From: Gammaproteobacteria bacterium
GTDB lineage: Bacteria > Pseudomonadota > Gammaproteobacteria > Pseudomonadales > Cellvibrionaceae
Direction: 5' to 3'
Assembly (NCBI GenBank): GCA_021151625.1
Contig: JAGKWY010000033.1
Location: forward strand, 1-64,000
Length of the DNA: 64,000 nt
Below are positions 43,509-52,941 of this stretch, piece after piece. The position numbers and the translations under genes are program-made. Numbering within the stretch: position 1 is the first letter of the stretch; each line of letters opens with the position of its first letter. Below the pieces are notes generated by a model. It saw nothing but the letters and a program-made list of their open reading frames with translations. It had not been told where the DNA came from and made no database searches.

Positions 43509-45926
43509 ATGATGTTACTCCTTTCTCTACTGGCACTTTGGGCCCTGGTGGCCGTGCTGGTGTATCGGCAGGTGGCCCTGGCCGCTGCGTCTGCCATAGT
43601 GTTAATTGCCTGGTTGGTGCTGGGTGCGGTGACGCCTATCCTGTATACACCCTGGTTATTGGCGCCCCTGGCGCTGGTGTTGGTGGTGCTGAATGTTCCT
43701 GCAATCCGCCGCGCGGCGCTCACCAAACCGGTGTTTAACACACTGAAAAAATCCATGCCGCCGATTAGTGCCACCGAGCGCGACGCGCTGGAAGCAGGTA
43801 CTACCTGGTGGGAAAAGCAATTGTTCAGCGGCAAGCCCGACTGGAATGAGTTTGCGCAAATCAGCCTGCCGCAACTCACCGCTGAGGAGCAATCCTTCCT
43901 GGATAACGAAGTGAGCGAGCTGTGTTCACTGCTCGACGAATGGAAAATCCAGAATGATTTGAAAGACCTGCCACCAGAAGCCTGGCAGTACCTGAAAGAT
44001 AAAAAGTTCTTTGGTTTGATTATCCCTAAAGAATACGGCGGCCTGGATTTTGGCCCCCATGCGCAAAGCCGCATTATGAGCAAGATTGCCAGCCGTTCCG
44101 GTACCGCAGCAGTGACTGCGATGGTGCCCAACTCCCTTGGCCCAGGCGAGCTGTTGGTGAAATACGGCACCGAAGAGCAACGCCAGCGCTGGCTGCCCGG
44201 TTTGGCTAACGGTACCGAGATTCCCTGTTTTGGTTTGACTGGCCCTGAAGCTGGTTCCGATGCCGGCTCAATTCCCGATACCGGTATTGTTTGCAAAGGG
44301 ATGCATGAAGGCCAGGAAGTCATCGGCCTGAAACTCACCTTTAGTAAACGCTGGATTACCCTCGCACCTGTCGCAACCGTTGTGGGTTTGGCATTCAAGC
44401 TTCATGACCCTGAAGGCCTCCTTGGCGATCCATCCAAAAAAGAATACGGCATTACCTGTGCGTTGATTCCGGCCAAGCATCCCGGAGTGGAAATTGGCCT
44501 GCGCCACAACCCTGGCTCGCCATTTATGAACGGCCCGATTTTCGGTACCGATGTATTTATCCCGCTGGATTGGATTATCGGTGGTGCGGCCATGGCTGGT
44601 AAGGGCTGGCGCATGCTGATTGAGTGCCTTGGTGCCGGTCGTGGTGTTTCCCTGCCATCGCTCTCCACCGCCAGTGGTGAAATGAACTATCGCATGGTGG
44701 GCGCTTATGCGCGTATTCGTCGCCAGTTCAATATGGAAGTGGGTAAGTTTGAGGGTGTGCAAGAGGCAACAGCCGACATAGCCGCGAGCGGTTATGCGCT
44801 GGAAGCCATGCGTCAATTTGTCACCAAAGGTTTGGAAACCGGTGCGCCCTCGGTAATGACCGCTATGGCGAAATACCATGCGACCGAAATGATGCGTAAA
44901 TCGGTAGAGCATTCTATGGATGTGGTTGGCGGCCGTGCGATTCAAAAAGGCCCGCGCAACTTCCTGGTGGCTTCTTATCATTCAGTGCCGGTTGCTATCA
45001 CCGTAGAGGGCGCAAATATTTTGACTCGCTCGCTGATGATTTTTGGTCAGGGCGCTATGCGCTGCCATCCTTTCCTGTTTGAAGAAATGCAAGCGATGGA
45101 ATTGGCTGATACCGATGAAGCCTTGAAAAAATTCGACAAGTTGTTTACCAGTCACCTGGGGCATATTGCCAACAATATGCTGCGCGCAAAAATTCTCGGT
45201 TTCCTCGGCGGCCGTTTCAGCAGTGTGCCGGCCAACGCGGATGATTTCAGCAAACGCTGGTACCAACGCATTAATTTGTTGAGTGCGTCGCTGGCGTCTA
45301 TGTCAGACATCGCGCTGGGAATTTTGGGCGGCAATTTAAAACGCCGTGAATTGTTGTCGGCGCGTTTGGGCGATGTGCACAGCCAATTATTTATTGCCTG
45401 TTCGATTTTGAAATTCCATTCGGCGCATCCGCGTACCCGTGCTGAAGATGCCCATGCCGAGTATGCGTTAACGCGTGCGCTCTTTATTGCGCAGGAAGCG
45501 CTGCGCGATTTTGCGAATAACTTCCCGCAAAAATGGATCGCCAAAACCATTCGCTTTGTGACCATGCCCTGCGGAAAAATTGTCAATAAACCCAACGACA
45601 ATTTAATTCGCGAGCTGGGCGAATTGATTATGGAAGAAAATCCGGTGCGGCAAATGCTGGCGCAGTATTTGTACGTCAGTCATGATCCGGAAGATGCGGC
45701 AGGCCGCGTAGAGAGCACTTATCAATTGTTGCTGTCGCTGGGCCCGGTGTGGCATGCATTCCTGAAAGCCAAAAATACTGGCAAGATTTCCGGTGCTACT
45801 ACCGAAGAACTGGCCAAAGATGCGGCGGCAAAAAACATCATCCAGCCGCACGATGTAGCGCGCGTAGTGGAATACGATGCGCGCCGCTTCGACTGCTTGT
45901 TAACCGATGCGTTTGAGAAACTGTGA
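43509..45926 (+). CDS. fadE: Acyl-CoA dehydrogenase FadE
   Basis: At 805 residues it matches the long FadE type, which starts beta-oxidation by introducing the 2,3 double bond into acyl-CoA with FAD as cofactor. Two or three hydrophobic N-terminal segments suggest membrane attachment, then a canonical dehydrogenase domain follows: KYGTEEQRQRWLPGLANG, CFGLTGPEAGSDAGS, GPIFGTDVFIPLD and GRAIQKGPRN, with the C-terminal extension typical of FadE. AGGGGTC lies before the ATG at 43509 (a second ATG follows at once). It is monogenic between CobW and a terminator. Fatty-acid control by a FadR or PsrA-type repressor is likely, but I see no clear operator. Confidence 0.95.
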   Translation: MMLLLSLLALWALVAVLVYRQVALAAASAIVLIAWLVLGAVTPILYTPWLLAPLALVLVVLNVPAIRRAALTKPVFNTLKKSMPPISATERDALEAGTTWWEKQLFSGKPDWNEFAQISLPQLTAEEQSFLDNEVSELCSLLDEWKIQNDLKDLPPEAWQYLKDKKFFGLIIPKEYGGLDFGPHAQSRIMSKIASRSGTAAVTAMVPNSLGPGELLVKYGTEEQRQRWLPGLANGTEIPCFGLTGPEAGSDAGSIPDTGIVCKGMHEGQEVIGLKLTFSKRWITLAPVATVVGLAFKLHDPEGLLGDPSKKEYGITCALIPAKHPGVEIGLRHNPGSPFMNGPIFGTDVFIPLDWIIGGAAMAGKGWRMLIECLGAGRGVSLPSLSTASGEMNYRMVGAYARIRRQFNMEVGKFEGVQEATADIAASGYALEAMRQFVTKGLETGAPSVMTAMAKYHATEMMRKSVEHSMDVVGGRAIQKGPRNFLVASYHSVPVAITVEGANILTRSLMIFGQGAMRCHPFLFEEMQAMELADTDEALKKFDKLFTSHLGHIANNMLRAKILGFLGGRFSSVPANADDFSKRWYQRINLLSASLASMSDIALGILGGNLKRRELLSARLGDVHSQLFIACSILKFHSAHPRTRAEDAHAEYALTRALFIAQEALRDFANNFPQKWIAKTIRFVTMPCGKIVNKPNDNLIRELGELIMEENPVRQMLAQYLYVSHDPEDAAGRVESTYQLLLSLGPVWHAFLKAKNTGKISGATTEELAKDAAAKNIIQPHDVARVVEYDARRFDCLLTDAFEKL

Positions 45927-45985
45927 TTGTTGTATAGGTCAGTGGCGTTGATCAGTTGTCATAAACGGTTGATAGCATAAAAAAT

Positions 45986-46012
45986 AAAAAACCCGCTGCG
46001 GCGGGTTTTTTA
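45986..46012 (+). terminator. Terminator after fadE
   Basis: The stem AAAACCCGC/GCGGGTTTT with loop TGCG is followed by further T. Confidence 0.9.
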
Positions 46013-46104
46013 TTGGCTCTTGAAAACAAGTGAATTGTTGTTGAGTGTGCGTGCAAATTATTATCAAGGCCGCACAGCACGCGCGGATAAGTTTCCGCAA
46101 ACTC

Positions 46105-47247
46105 TTAAATTGCCAATTCATTCTCTGCCAGTACGCAACAATTTCGCCCTTGTGCTTTAGCAGTATAAAGTGCGCAATCAGCGCGTTTAAAGGTGCTGCC
46201 AAAATCTTCCTCGGTATCGTGGCCGCGACGATCATTAATGCGCTTGAAGTGATCTATATCAATCACAATTAACGCGAATTCGGGCGCGTCTCTGTGTTGC
46301 TCTCGCTCTATGCTGCAAATGAGTAGCGTTGAAACTATCTGGTCAATACCAAAACGATTGTAGGCCTGCGTGAGCGGGTCGACTGTCGATAGGCGGCGGA
46401 ACTTGTCTTTTTCCTGTTGCAGCTCGGCGTTGGTTTGGCTGAGGGCGTTAATAATTTGTACATCGTGTTTGGTTTGGTTATTCAATTGAATCAGGCGGGT
46501 AACGGCAAAGATAAATATTCCCAGCATCCAGCAACCCAGAATTAACAAATACCAGTTGGCGGCGGAGATCCAGCCGCCGACAAATTCAATTTTTTCAATC
46601 TTGATGTCCTGGGCGCCGGGCTGCATGCCTTCAACGTAATCCATCCCCAGGCTGACGATATTGTCCATTTCCGGGCGCGATAACTTGCGCGGAATATCAT
46701 ATTGACCGAGCCACCAGTCGGCGACCACAAATTCGTCCAGATTAATACTGACTTCCTGGCTCAGGTCTTTAGTGTGCAGGATTATCGATTGGAATTTGGT
46801 GCTGTTGTTGTCCTGCATACTGGAATAAGCCGGATCGTAATTGCGCACAAAAAAACGCAAGCGACTGGAGGTGCCGTTAAACTTCAGTTTGATTTTTAAC
46901 TGGTTGTAACCCGAGAGATCCACACCTTGATCAAATTCTTGCCCAAACAGCACATTAAAGCTGCAAGCAAAATATTCGCTCTTGTCATCGCGCGGATAAT
47001 CGCAGCGCCAGATGCCGCTATTTTGATCCAGCCAATAGGCGGCGCTGTGACCATTCACGGTGGCCGTGGAATAAAAATAATGGGTGTAATTGGAGTTGGG
47101 CCAGACGATCAGGCGTTTATCGGGAAAAAACTTCTGCGCCCGAACCTGACCCAGATGGCTGCTAATACCAGCCACAGCAGTGGTAGGGGATAATCCTGAC
47201 GGAAAAACTTGCGGTAAAAGCGGCTCATACCCTTGTGCTTGTGCCAT
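46105..47247 (-). CDS. Damaged GGDEF protein (diguanylate cyclase remnant)
   Basis: From about 47134 to the end this is a membrane sensor: a periplasmic, beta-rich domain (LSGYNQLKIKLKFNG), one membrane segment (NWYLLILGCWMLGIFIFAV), a coiled coil, and the start of a GGDEF domain (DPLTQAYNRFG, IDIDHFKRINDRRGHD). The domain then jumps to TEEDFGSTFKRADCALYTAKAQGRN, its normal last helix. About 75 residues, including the GG(D/E)EF site, are missing in frame. The N-terminal 36 residues are only out-of-frame glycosyltransferase sequence, so its own start and first membrane segment are gone too. It should be inactive as a cyclase. Confidence 0.75.
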   Translation of the reverse strand: MAQAQGYEPLLPQVFPSGLSPTTAVAGISSHLGQVRAQKFFPDKRLIVWPNSNYTHYFYSTATVNGHSAAYWLDQNSGIWRCDYPRDDKSEYFACSFNVLFGQEFDQGVDLSGYNQLKIKLKFNGTSSRLRFFVRNYDPAYSSMQDNNSTKFQSIILHTKDLSQEVSINLDEFVVADWWLGQYDIPRKLSRPEMDNIVSLGMDYVEGMQPGAQDIKIEKIEFVGGWISAANWYLLILGCWMLGIFIFAVTRLIQLNNQTKHDVQIINALSQTNAELQQEKDKFRRLSTVDPLTQAYNRFGIDQIVSTLLICSIEREQHRDAPEFALIVIDIDHFKRINDRRGHDTEEDFGSTFKRADCALYTAKAQGRNCCVLAENELAI

Positions 47248-47981
47248 TCCACAAACAGTGGGCGACTTTTACTGCAGGTACCTTGCGCGTGTGAGAAGGG
47301 GGCATCGGGGACAAACAAAATATCCCAGCCGGCGCGCCTGAAACGCATGCACCAGTCCAGATCTTCACAGTGCAGGAAATAGTCTTCATCCCACAAGCCG
47401 ACCTGGGTTAGTGCTTCCGGTTTTACCAGCATACAAGCGCCGGAAATAGCTTCGACGGATAGGGGCGCGTTAGGCAAAGGTTGCTGGTGCAGGTTGAAAT
47501 CCACCAGCAACTGCGGCCAGCGTTTGGCCCAGCGCTGCAAACCAAAACTGCGCACCAGCGTGCGACCGGGGGTTGGAGTGAGGCGGCGGCCGCCTGCCTG
47601 TTCGGTGCCATCGGGATTGAGAAGCAACCCGCCCACCATGCCCGCTTGTGGATTTTGCAGCAGGCTTTGGTAAAGCCGGGTCACACTGTGCGGTGCGCAA
47701 ATACAATCCGGGTTGAGGAAAAACAAAAACGGTTGGCTGGCAGCCTGCGCGCCTATATTGCAGGCTTTGGCGAAGCCCAGGTTGGCTCCGTTGCGGATAA
47801 TCTTTACCCGCGCATCCTGACCAAACTTTGCCTCAACTAATGCCAGGCTTTGATCGCGCGAGTCATTGTCCACCAGAATCACTTCGCCAGTTTGCTCGAT
47901 AACCGCGCTAACAGATTCCACCAGCACCGGGCCAGCGTTGTAGTTGACGATAATGGTGGTGATGGGAAGGGAAGTGGTCAC
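47109..47981 (-). CDS. GT2 family glycosyltransferase
   Basis: A GT-A fold, family 2 enzyme of 290 residues for cell-surface glycan assembly. It starts with ITTIIVNYNAGPVL; the nucleotide-sugar site is LVDNDSRDQS, the DxD-like motif is in FLNPDCICAP, and the acceptor-side GLWDEDYFLHCEDLDWCMR contains the ED motif. One C-terminal hydrophobic segment (LPLLWLVLAAIWVRFG) suggests membrane association, but the last residues RRSFFPINA come from the damaged cyclase gene read in another frame. So the natural C-terminus has been lost at the junction. The catalytic core is complete. It diverges from the T2SS operon. Confidence 0.85.
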   Translation of the reverse strand: MTTSLPITTIIVNYNAGPVLVESVSAVIEQTGEVILVDNDSRDQSLALVEAKFGQDARVKIIRNGANLGFAKACNIGAQAASQPFLFFLNPDCICAPHSVTRLYQSLLQNPQAGMVGGLLLNPDGTEQAGGRRLTPTPGRTLVRSFGLQRWAKRWPQLLVDFNLHQQPLPNAPLSVEAISGACMLVKPEALTQVGLWDEDYFLHCEDLDWCMRFRRAGWDILFVPDAPFSHAQGTCSKSRPLFVEWHKHKGMSRFYRKFFRQDYPLPLLWLVLAAIWVRFGRRSFFPINA

Positions 47982-48083
47982 GTGAACATCCGCTTGAAAA
48001 TCTGGCCGCGAGCATAGCGGATGCGCGCGCTGGCTGCATCATTCAGGCGCATTCCATGGGCAAGTTCGCGATTTTGCAGTAGT

Positions 48084-49820
48084 ATGCCAAGCCATTTGCG
48101 CGCCCTTGTGCGCCAGAGCGATTTTCCAGCGGAGATAATTCCCGGCGTGAGCAAACTTATCGGTGAAATGCTCGTCGAGCGCGGCCTGGTACAGCCCGAC
48201 GATGTAAAAAAAGCCCTGCAATTGCAGCAATCGACTGGTGGTCGCATAGGCGCCGGCCTGGTGCGTATGGGCGCTGTTGCCGAGGAGCAATTGCTGGATG
48301 CTTTATCCACACAGCTGGAGTTGCCGGTAGTTTTGGTGGGGCGCGACCTGCCCGATGCCAGCGGCCTGTTCAGCCAGATCAAGCAGGGCCGCATCGATAT
48401 CAACTGGTGCATCGACAATCGCATCATTTATTGGCAAACCGATGAACAGACCTTGAGCTACACAGGGCGCGATCCTTTATCCGCGTTTGCCAGCGATGTA
48501 CTTCAGTACCACTACCCCGAATTGACCCTCAAACCGACGCTGATCCTCAGTCATAGCCTGGATATCCTGATCGATTATTTGCGCAAGGAATTGAATGCCG
48601 AGCGTTTCTTTTCCGAAGGCAGTGAGACCAAAGGCCTGCGTGAACTGGCGGAAGAGGCACCGGTGGTTGAGCTGGTGAACAATATTTTCTCCAAGGCTGT
48701 GACCTTTAATGCCTCGGATATCCACCTGGACCCGCAGGAAGAAGTCTTCCGCGTGCGTTTGCGTGTTGATGGCATTTTGCAAACCCATCTGGAGCAGCCG
48801 ATTGATCGCTACCCGGCGGTGGCCTCGCGCGTAAAGCTGATCTCCGAAATCGATATTGCCGAGCGTCGTTTGCCGCAAGACGGCCGTATTACCACCCGCG
48901 TGAATGGGCGTGAGATGGATGTGCGTGTTTCGACTTTGCCTGGTGTGCACGGTGAATCCATTGTTATGCGTCTGTTACCCAAGGATCGCAAAGAGTTGTC
49001 ACTCGCGACTTTGGGGTTGGAACAGGACCATATGGATTTGGTTGGCTCACTGATGCAAGAGGCCAACGGCATTGTATTGGTTACTGGCCCGACCGGTTCG
49101 GGTAAGTCCACCACCTTGTATGCTGCCCTGCAGGAAGCAACTGACGGCACACGCAAAATCCTTACGGTAGAAGATCCTGTCGAATACCAATTACCTGGCA
49201 TCACCCAGGTACAAGCCCATGCCGAAATTGGCTATACCTTTGCCAAAGCCCTGCGCGCCTTTTTGCGTCAGGACCCGGATGTGATCATGGTGGGTGAGAT
49301 CCGCGATTTGGAAACGGCGCAAATTGCCATTCAATCGGCGCTTACTGGCCATTTGGTGTTATCAACCTTGCACACCAACGATTCGCTCTCGGCTTTTACC
49401 CGATTAATTGATATGGGCGTGGAGCCGTTTTTGGTGGCGGCGCCGATCAAAGCGGTGCAGGCCCAGCGACTGGTGCGCAAAATCTGTAAACATTGTGCTA
49501 AACCCGCGCAGGTGCCTGAGTCGATTAGCGCAGAATTTGCTGGCTTGAAGCGCGACTTTGCGCCCAACTGGATGGAAGCGGTGGGCTGTGCAGCTTGCAA
49601 TAACACCGGTTATTCCGGGCGTATGGGCGTGTACGAGATAGTGCCTATCTCGCCGGAATTGCACGACATGATTATCGCCAACACCCCGGTAACCGAAATG
49701 CGCAAGCTGGCGCGTCGCCAGGGCCATAGATCCATGTATCAGGATGGCCTGATCAAGGCCGCGCGTGGCCAGACCACGGTGGAAGAAGTCATGCGCGCTA
49801 CCAATATTGATGCGGAATAG
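48084..49820 (+). CDS. gspE: T2SS ATPase GspE
   Basis: The hexameric cytoplasmic ATPase that drives the type II secretion pseudopilus. An N-terminal GspE domain (SKLIGEMLVERGLVQPDDV) binds GspL. Walker A is GPTGSGKST near residue 333, followed by EDPVEYQ, the Asp box, Walker B (DVIMVGEIRD) and the His box. The zinc-binding tetra-Cys pair is CKHC near 467 with CAACNN near 501. The start is not certain: the ATG at 48084, a GTG at 48147 just before SKLIGEM, and an earlier ATG at 48021 are all possible. It is the first gene of the Xps-order operon; 12 bases separate it from gspF. Confidence 0.93.
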   Translation: MPSHLRALVRQSDFPAEIIPGVSKLIGEMLVERGLVQPDDVKKALQLQQSTGGRIGAGLVRMGAVAEEQLLDALSTQLELPVVLVGRDLPDASGLFSQIKQGRIDINWCIDNRIIYWQTDEQTLSYTGRDPLSAFASDVLQYHYPELTLKPTLILSHSLDILIDYLRKELNAERFFSEGSETKGLRELAEEAPVVELVNNIFSKAVTFNASDIHLDPQEEVFRVRLRVDGILQTHLEQPIDRYPAVASRVKLISEIDIAERRLPQDGRITTRVNGREMDVRVSTLPGVHGESIVMRLLPKDRKELSLATLGLEQDHMDLVGSLMQEANGIVLVTGPTGSGKSTTLYAALQEATDGTRKILTVEDPVEYQLPGITQVQAHAEIGYTFAKALRAFLRQDPDVIMVGEIRDLETAQIAIQSALTGHLVLSTLHTNDSLSAFTRLIDMGVEPFLVAAPIKAVQAQRLVRKICKHCAKPAQVPESISAEFAGLKRDFAPNWMEAVGCAACNNTGYSGRMGVYEIVPISPELHDMIIANTPVTEMRKLARRQGHRSMYQDGLIKAARGQTTVEEVMRATNIDAE

Positions 49821-49832
49821 CGGAGCTGACGA

Positions 49833-51023
49833 ATGCAATTCAGCTACAAGGCGCTCGACCAGAATCAGGCAGTAATCAGTGGTGTTATTGAAGCCACCGA
49901 TGAGCGTGAGGCCGCGCGTCTGATCCGCGAGAAAAACCTGCAGCCGCTGAGCGTTGCTCCACACGAAGAAGCCTCCGGCAATATCCGCAAAAAACTCGGG
50001 CGTGAGGAAATTACGGTTTCGCTGTTCGAGCTGACCACCATGCTCGAATCCGGTGTTTCCATCGCCGAAGCCCTGCAGTCATTGCAAGAGGCTGACTCCC
50101 ATCCGCAACTGCGCAAGTTCTATCGCTCGGCATCGGAACAACTCCAACGTGGTGCCAGTTTTGGTCAGGCCTTGCGCGCGGCGGAGTTGCAATTACCGGC
50201 TTATTTCATCCAATTGGTGGAGGCGGGCGAGGCATCGGGCCAGTTGGGTCAGACTATGCGCCGCGGTGTGGAGCAGATGGAATATGACCTGTCAGTGGTC
50301 AACGAGCTGCGTAACGCGCTGATTTACCCAGCGGTGCTGGTGTTGACTGGCATCAGCGCTGTGGCACTTATCTTTATTTTTGTAGTCCCAAAGTTCGCCA
50401 ATTTAATGGACGGTAAACAGGATTTGCCCCTGCTTGCCACAGCGGTACTGTCCACTGGCTTATGGTTGAATGAAAATTTTTACTGGGTGGCTGCGCTGGT
50501 GGTGGTACTGGGCGCAATGCTTGGGATGCAATTTGCCAAACCGGAAGTGCGCCAGGCGCTGCTGGATAAAATGTCGGGCCTGCCGGTGTTTGGTCGCTGG
50601 CTGGCGGAATCGGATATTGCCCGCTGGTCCTCGGTGATGAGTGCCATGCTGGCCAGCCATATCGAACTCACGCGCGCACTGGATTTGGCGCGCGCCAGCG
50701 TGAAAAACTCGCGTCGCAGTAAAGGCTTGTTATCGGCCCTCAACGCGGTGCAATCCGGCGGTAGTCTGTCCAAGGCGCTGCAAGACAACCAGATTCTTAA
50801 TGCCACCGCCTACAACCTGATTCGCGCCGGCGAAAAAACCGGTCGCCTGGCGGAGATGCTGCAAGCGGTGGCCAAGATTTATGAAAACTCCGGCAAAAAC
50901 CGGATGAAACGGCTGTTGTTATTAATTGAACCCCTGGCGATTGTCTTTATTGGTATCGCGGTGGGGGTGATTATCCTGGGGTTAATCCAGGCCATCACCA
51001 GCGTTAATGATGTAGCGATTTAA
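49833..51023 (+). CDS. gspF: T2SS inner-membrane platform protein GspF
   Basis: A 396-residue polytopic protein with the usual duplicated GspF domain (two helical bundles: FELTTMLESGVSIAEALQ and WSSVMSAMLASHIELTRAL) and three membrane segments, including ALIYPAVLVLTGISAVALIF and the C-terminal PLAIVFIGIAVGVIILGL. It forms the platform contacting GspE and the pseudopilus. The ATG at 49833 begins MQFSYKALD, the standard GspF start. The gspG gene follows after 47 bases with a small CCCC/GGGG inverted repeat between. Confidence 0.95.
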   Translation: MQFSYKALDQNQAVISGVIEATDEREAARLIREKNLQPLSVAPHEEASGNIRKKLGREEITVSLFELTTMLESGVSIAEALQSLQEADSHPQLRKFYRSASEQLQRGASFGQALRAAELQLPAYFIQLVEAGEASGQLGQTMRRGVEQMEYDLSVVNELRNALIYPAVLVLTGISAVALIFIFVVPKFANLMDGKQDLPLLATAVLSTGLWLNENFYWVAALVVVLGAMLGMQFAKPEVRQALLDKMSGLPVFGRWLAESDIARWSSVMSAMLASHIELTRALDLARASVKNSRRSKGLLSALNAVQSGGSLSKALQDNQILNATAYNLIRAGEKTGRLAEMLQAVAKIYENSGKNRMKRLLLLIEPLAIVFIGIAVGVIILGLIQAITSVNDVAI

Positions 51024-51070
51024 GAAATCCCCCAGGGGATTAAACATGAATAATTTTTCAGAGACTTTCT

Positions 51071-51505
51071 ATGCGCAATACTAAAACTCACCAACGTGGC
51101 TTCACCATGATCGAACTCCTGGTGGTGTTGGTTATCCTCGGCCTGTTAGCCGGCCTGGTTGGCCCACGCATGTTTGGCAAGGTCGACAGCGCCAAAGTGA
51201 AAACTGCTGAAACCCAGCTCAAACTGCTCAAGTCTTCGCTGCAAACCTATCGCCTGGATATGGGCGAATTCCCCAGTACCCAGGAAGGTCTGGCGGCACT
51301 GACCCGCTCACCCGATAACTCGCGCGCCCAGCAAAACTGGAAAGGTCCTTACCTTGACGAAGAAATCCCGGCTGATCCATGGGGCAACGCCTACCAATAT
51401 CGCCGCGAAAAAAATGGTATGCAGGATTTCACCCTCTATTCACAGGGTGCGGATGGCAAGCAGGGCGGTGAAGAACTGGACGCCGATATTGGCTTGGCCA
51501 AGTAG
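51071..51505 (+). CDS. gspG: T2SS major pseudopilin GspG
   Basis: The major pseudopilin, 144 residues. The prepilin peptidase site is RG/FTMIELLVVLVILGLLAG, with cleavage after Gly and Glu at +5. The C-terminal part carries the GspG calcium-site region (DPWGNAYQY, YSQGADGKQGGEE). The pseudopilus pushes substrates through the GspD secretin. It is highly conserved and normally the most abundant subunit; GAGACTTTCT precedes the ATG. The prepilin peptidase (PilD/GspO) gene is not in the window. Confidence 0.97.
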   Translation: MRNTKTHQRGFTMIELLVVLVILGLLAGLVGPRMFGKVDSAKVKTAETQLKLLKSSLQTYRLDMGEFPSTQEGLAALTRSPDNSRAQQNWKGPYLDEEIPADPWGNAYQYRREKNGMQDFTLYSQGADGKQGGEELDADIGLAK

Positions 51506-51532
51506 TTCCTTTTCCGGATAAACAGGATCACT

Positions 51533-51928
51533 ATGAGCCCGCGCACCGGTTTTACCCTGATTGAATTATTAGTTGTGCTGATGATTCTGGGGCTAACCAG
51601 TGCGCTGGTGCTGCCGCGGTTACCCGCTATTTACGAGCAGTTCCAGGACAAATCCGATCAGGAGCGGTTGATGCAACTGCTCTCCTCGCTTCCCCTTAAA
51701 GCCTATACCCGCCAGCAACCAATTAATCTTAAACCGGAAGATGCGCTGCAAACGCTACTAAACGAAGGCCTGGAAATGGATGGGGAATTAAAACTCCGCC
51801 TTAGCCAACCTATCGTCTATCAACCCAATGGTGTTTGCCTGGGGGGGCAAATAGACGTTGAGCTCAACGGTATTAACCGCCGGTTACAGCTCGCTCCCCC
51901 TTATTGTGAGCCGCGCGAACATGACTAG
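51533..51928 (+). CDS. gspH: T2SS minor pseudopilin GspH
   Basis: A 131-residue minor pseudopilin with the cleavage site RTG/FTLIELLVVLMILGLTSAL and a short beta-rich C-terminal domain. It is shorter than many GspH proteins, as in the Xps system. ATG starts 27 bases after gspG. Its end overlaps gspI by 8 bases, which indicates coupled translation. Confidence 0.85.
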   Translation: MSPRTGFTLIELLVVLMILGLTSALVLPRLPAIYEQFQDKSDQERLMQLLSSLPLKAYTRQQPINLKPEDALQTLLNEGLEMDGELKLRLSQPIVYQPNGVCLGGQIDVELNGINRRLQLAPPYCEPREHD

Positions 51929-52349
51929 TGAACGCGGTTTCACGCTGATAGAAGCCATAGTCGCGCTGGTAATTTTCTCCATGGCGGCCATGGGTATTTA
52001 CAGCTGGATCAACACCAACCTGATTTCCCTCAATCGCGTTGCCGTAGTGGCCGAGTCCGAATTCGTCGTCAACTCCGCGCTAGAACGTTTAAAGCTGGTG
52101 GATCTGCGCACTGAAACCCAGGGTTCGTTTGATGTGGCGGGTTATCAGGTGCAATGGCGAGCGGAATTGGTGGAGCCCTGGAAGCAGGGGCGCACGCCCC
52201 AGGGTGCTATAGGGCTTTACGACTTAGGCTTGTATAACCTGACGTTGGATCTGTTTAAGGGGGATCGACTGGCGACTAGCTACCAATATCGTCAGGCGGT
52301 TTACCATCAGGCGCGCGAATTTAAACTGGAGGGCGATGATGACTTCTAA
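51921..52349 (+). CDS. gspI: T2SS minor pseudopilin GspI
   Basis: A minor pseudopilin of 142 residues with the cleavage site ERG/FTLIEAIVALVIFSMAA; GspI, J and K form the pilus tip. The ATG at 51921 is chosen because the earlier one in this frame (51858) gives no leader. It overlaps gspH and its last 14 bases overlap gspJ. The C-terminal part (YNLTLDLFKGD, REFKLEGDDDF) is typical of the family. Confidence 0.9.
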   Translation: MTSERGFTLIEAIVALVIFSMAAMGIYSWINTNLISLNRVAVVAESEFVVNSALERLKLVDLRTETQGSFDVAGYQVQWRAELVEPWKQGRTPQGAIGLYDLGLYNLTLDLFKGDRLATSYQYRQAVYHQAREFKLEGDDDF

Positions 52350-52941
52350 TCGCCACAAGTTGCAGCGCGCCTTTACCCTAATTGAAATGCTGGTGGTGAT
52401 GATTATTGTCGCCATGGTGGTCACCCTGATTGTGCAGGGTTTTGGTTATACGCTCGGTGTTTACCAACGGGTAGTAAAAAACCAAAACAACGCCTACCAG
52501 CAAGTATTTGCCTATGACTGGTTTACTTCCAGCCTGCAAGCGCAGGTTGCCATGCGCCCTAAAGATCGCGGACTGGAAGGTGATGCCCATCAGTTAAACA
52601 CCTTTAGTTATCAACCTCTGTTGGCGCAACAGGGGTTAAAAACCCGCATTGGCTGGGAGCTGGTTGATCAAAACGGTGAGTTGCAATTGAGTTATCGCGA
52701 AGCGAACAACCAATTTATCGTGCAGCGCTGGGTGGGTGCTGCTGGCCACTTCGAATACCTGGATGAAAAAGGTCAATGGGTTGCCCGCTGGCCGCTAGAA
52801 AAAAGCGAGCTGCAACCTTTACCCAAGGCAATTCGACTAGTGGTTAATAGCGGCCGTGAAACTTTCAATTATGTTGCGATCAATAACACGCGTTTGCGCG
52901 CAGAAGTCACTGCGGAAGAGGTGATGTATGGCCGTGACTAG
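52336..52941 (+). CDS. gspJ: T2SS minor pseudopilin GspJ
   Basis: A 201-residue tip pseudopilin with the cleavage site RA/FTLIEMLVVMIIVAMVVTL (Ala in place of Gly at -1) and a large periplasmic domain (FAYDWFTSSLQAQ, IRLVVNSGRETF). The ATG pair at 52336 overlaps gspI. Its end overlaps gspK by 14 bases. Confidence 0.9.
   Translation: MMTSNRHKLQRAFTLIEMLVVMIIVAMVVTLIVQGFGYTLGVYQRVVKNQNNAYQQVFAYDWFTSSLQAQVAMRPKDRGLEGDAHQLNTFSYQPLLAQQGLKTRIGWELVDQNGELQLSYREANNQFIVQRWVGAAGHFEYLDEKGQWVARWPLEKSELQPLPKAIRLVVNSGRETFNYVAINNTRLRAEVTAEEVMYGRD

Noticed and set aside
51024..51070. AATCCCC/GGGGATT inverted repeat between gspF and gspG
   Set aside because: The loop is only two bases and no T-run follows, so it is not a terminator; at most a processing or pausing hairpin.
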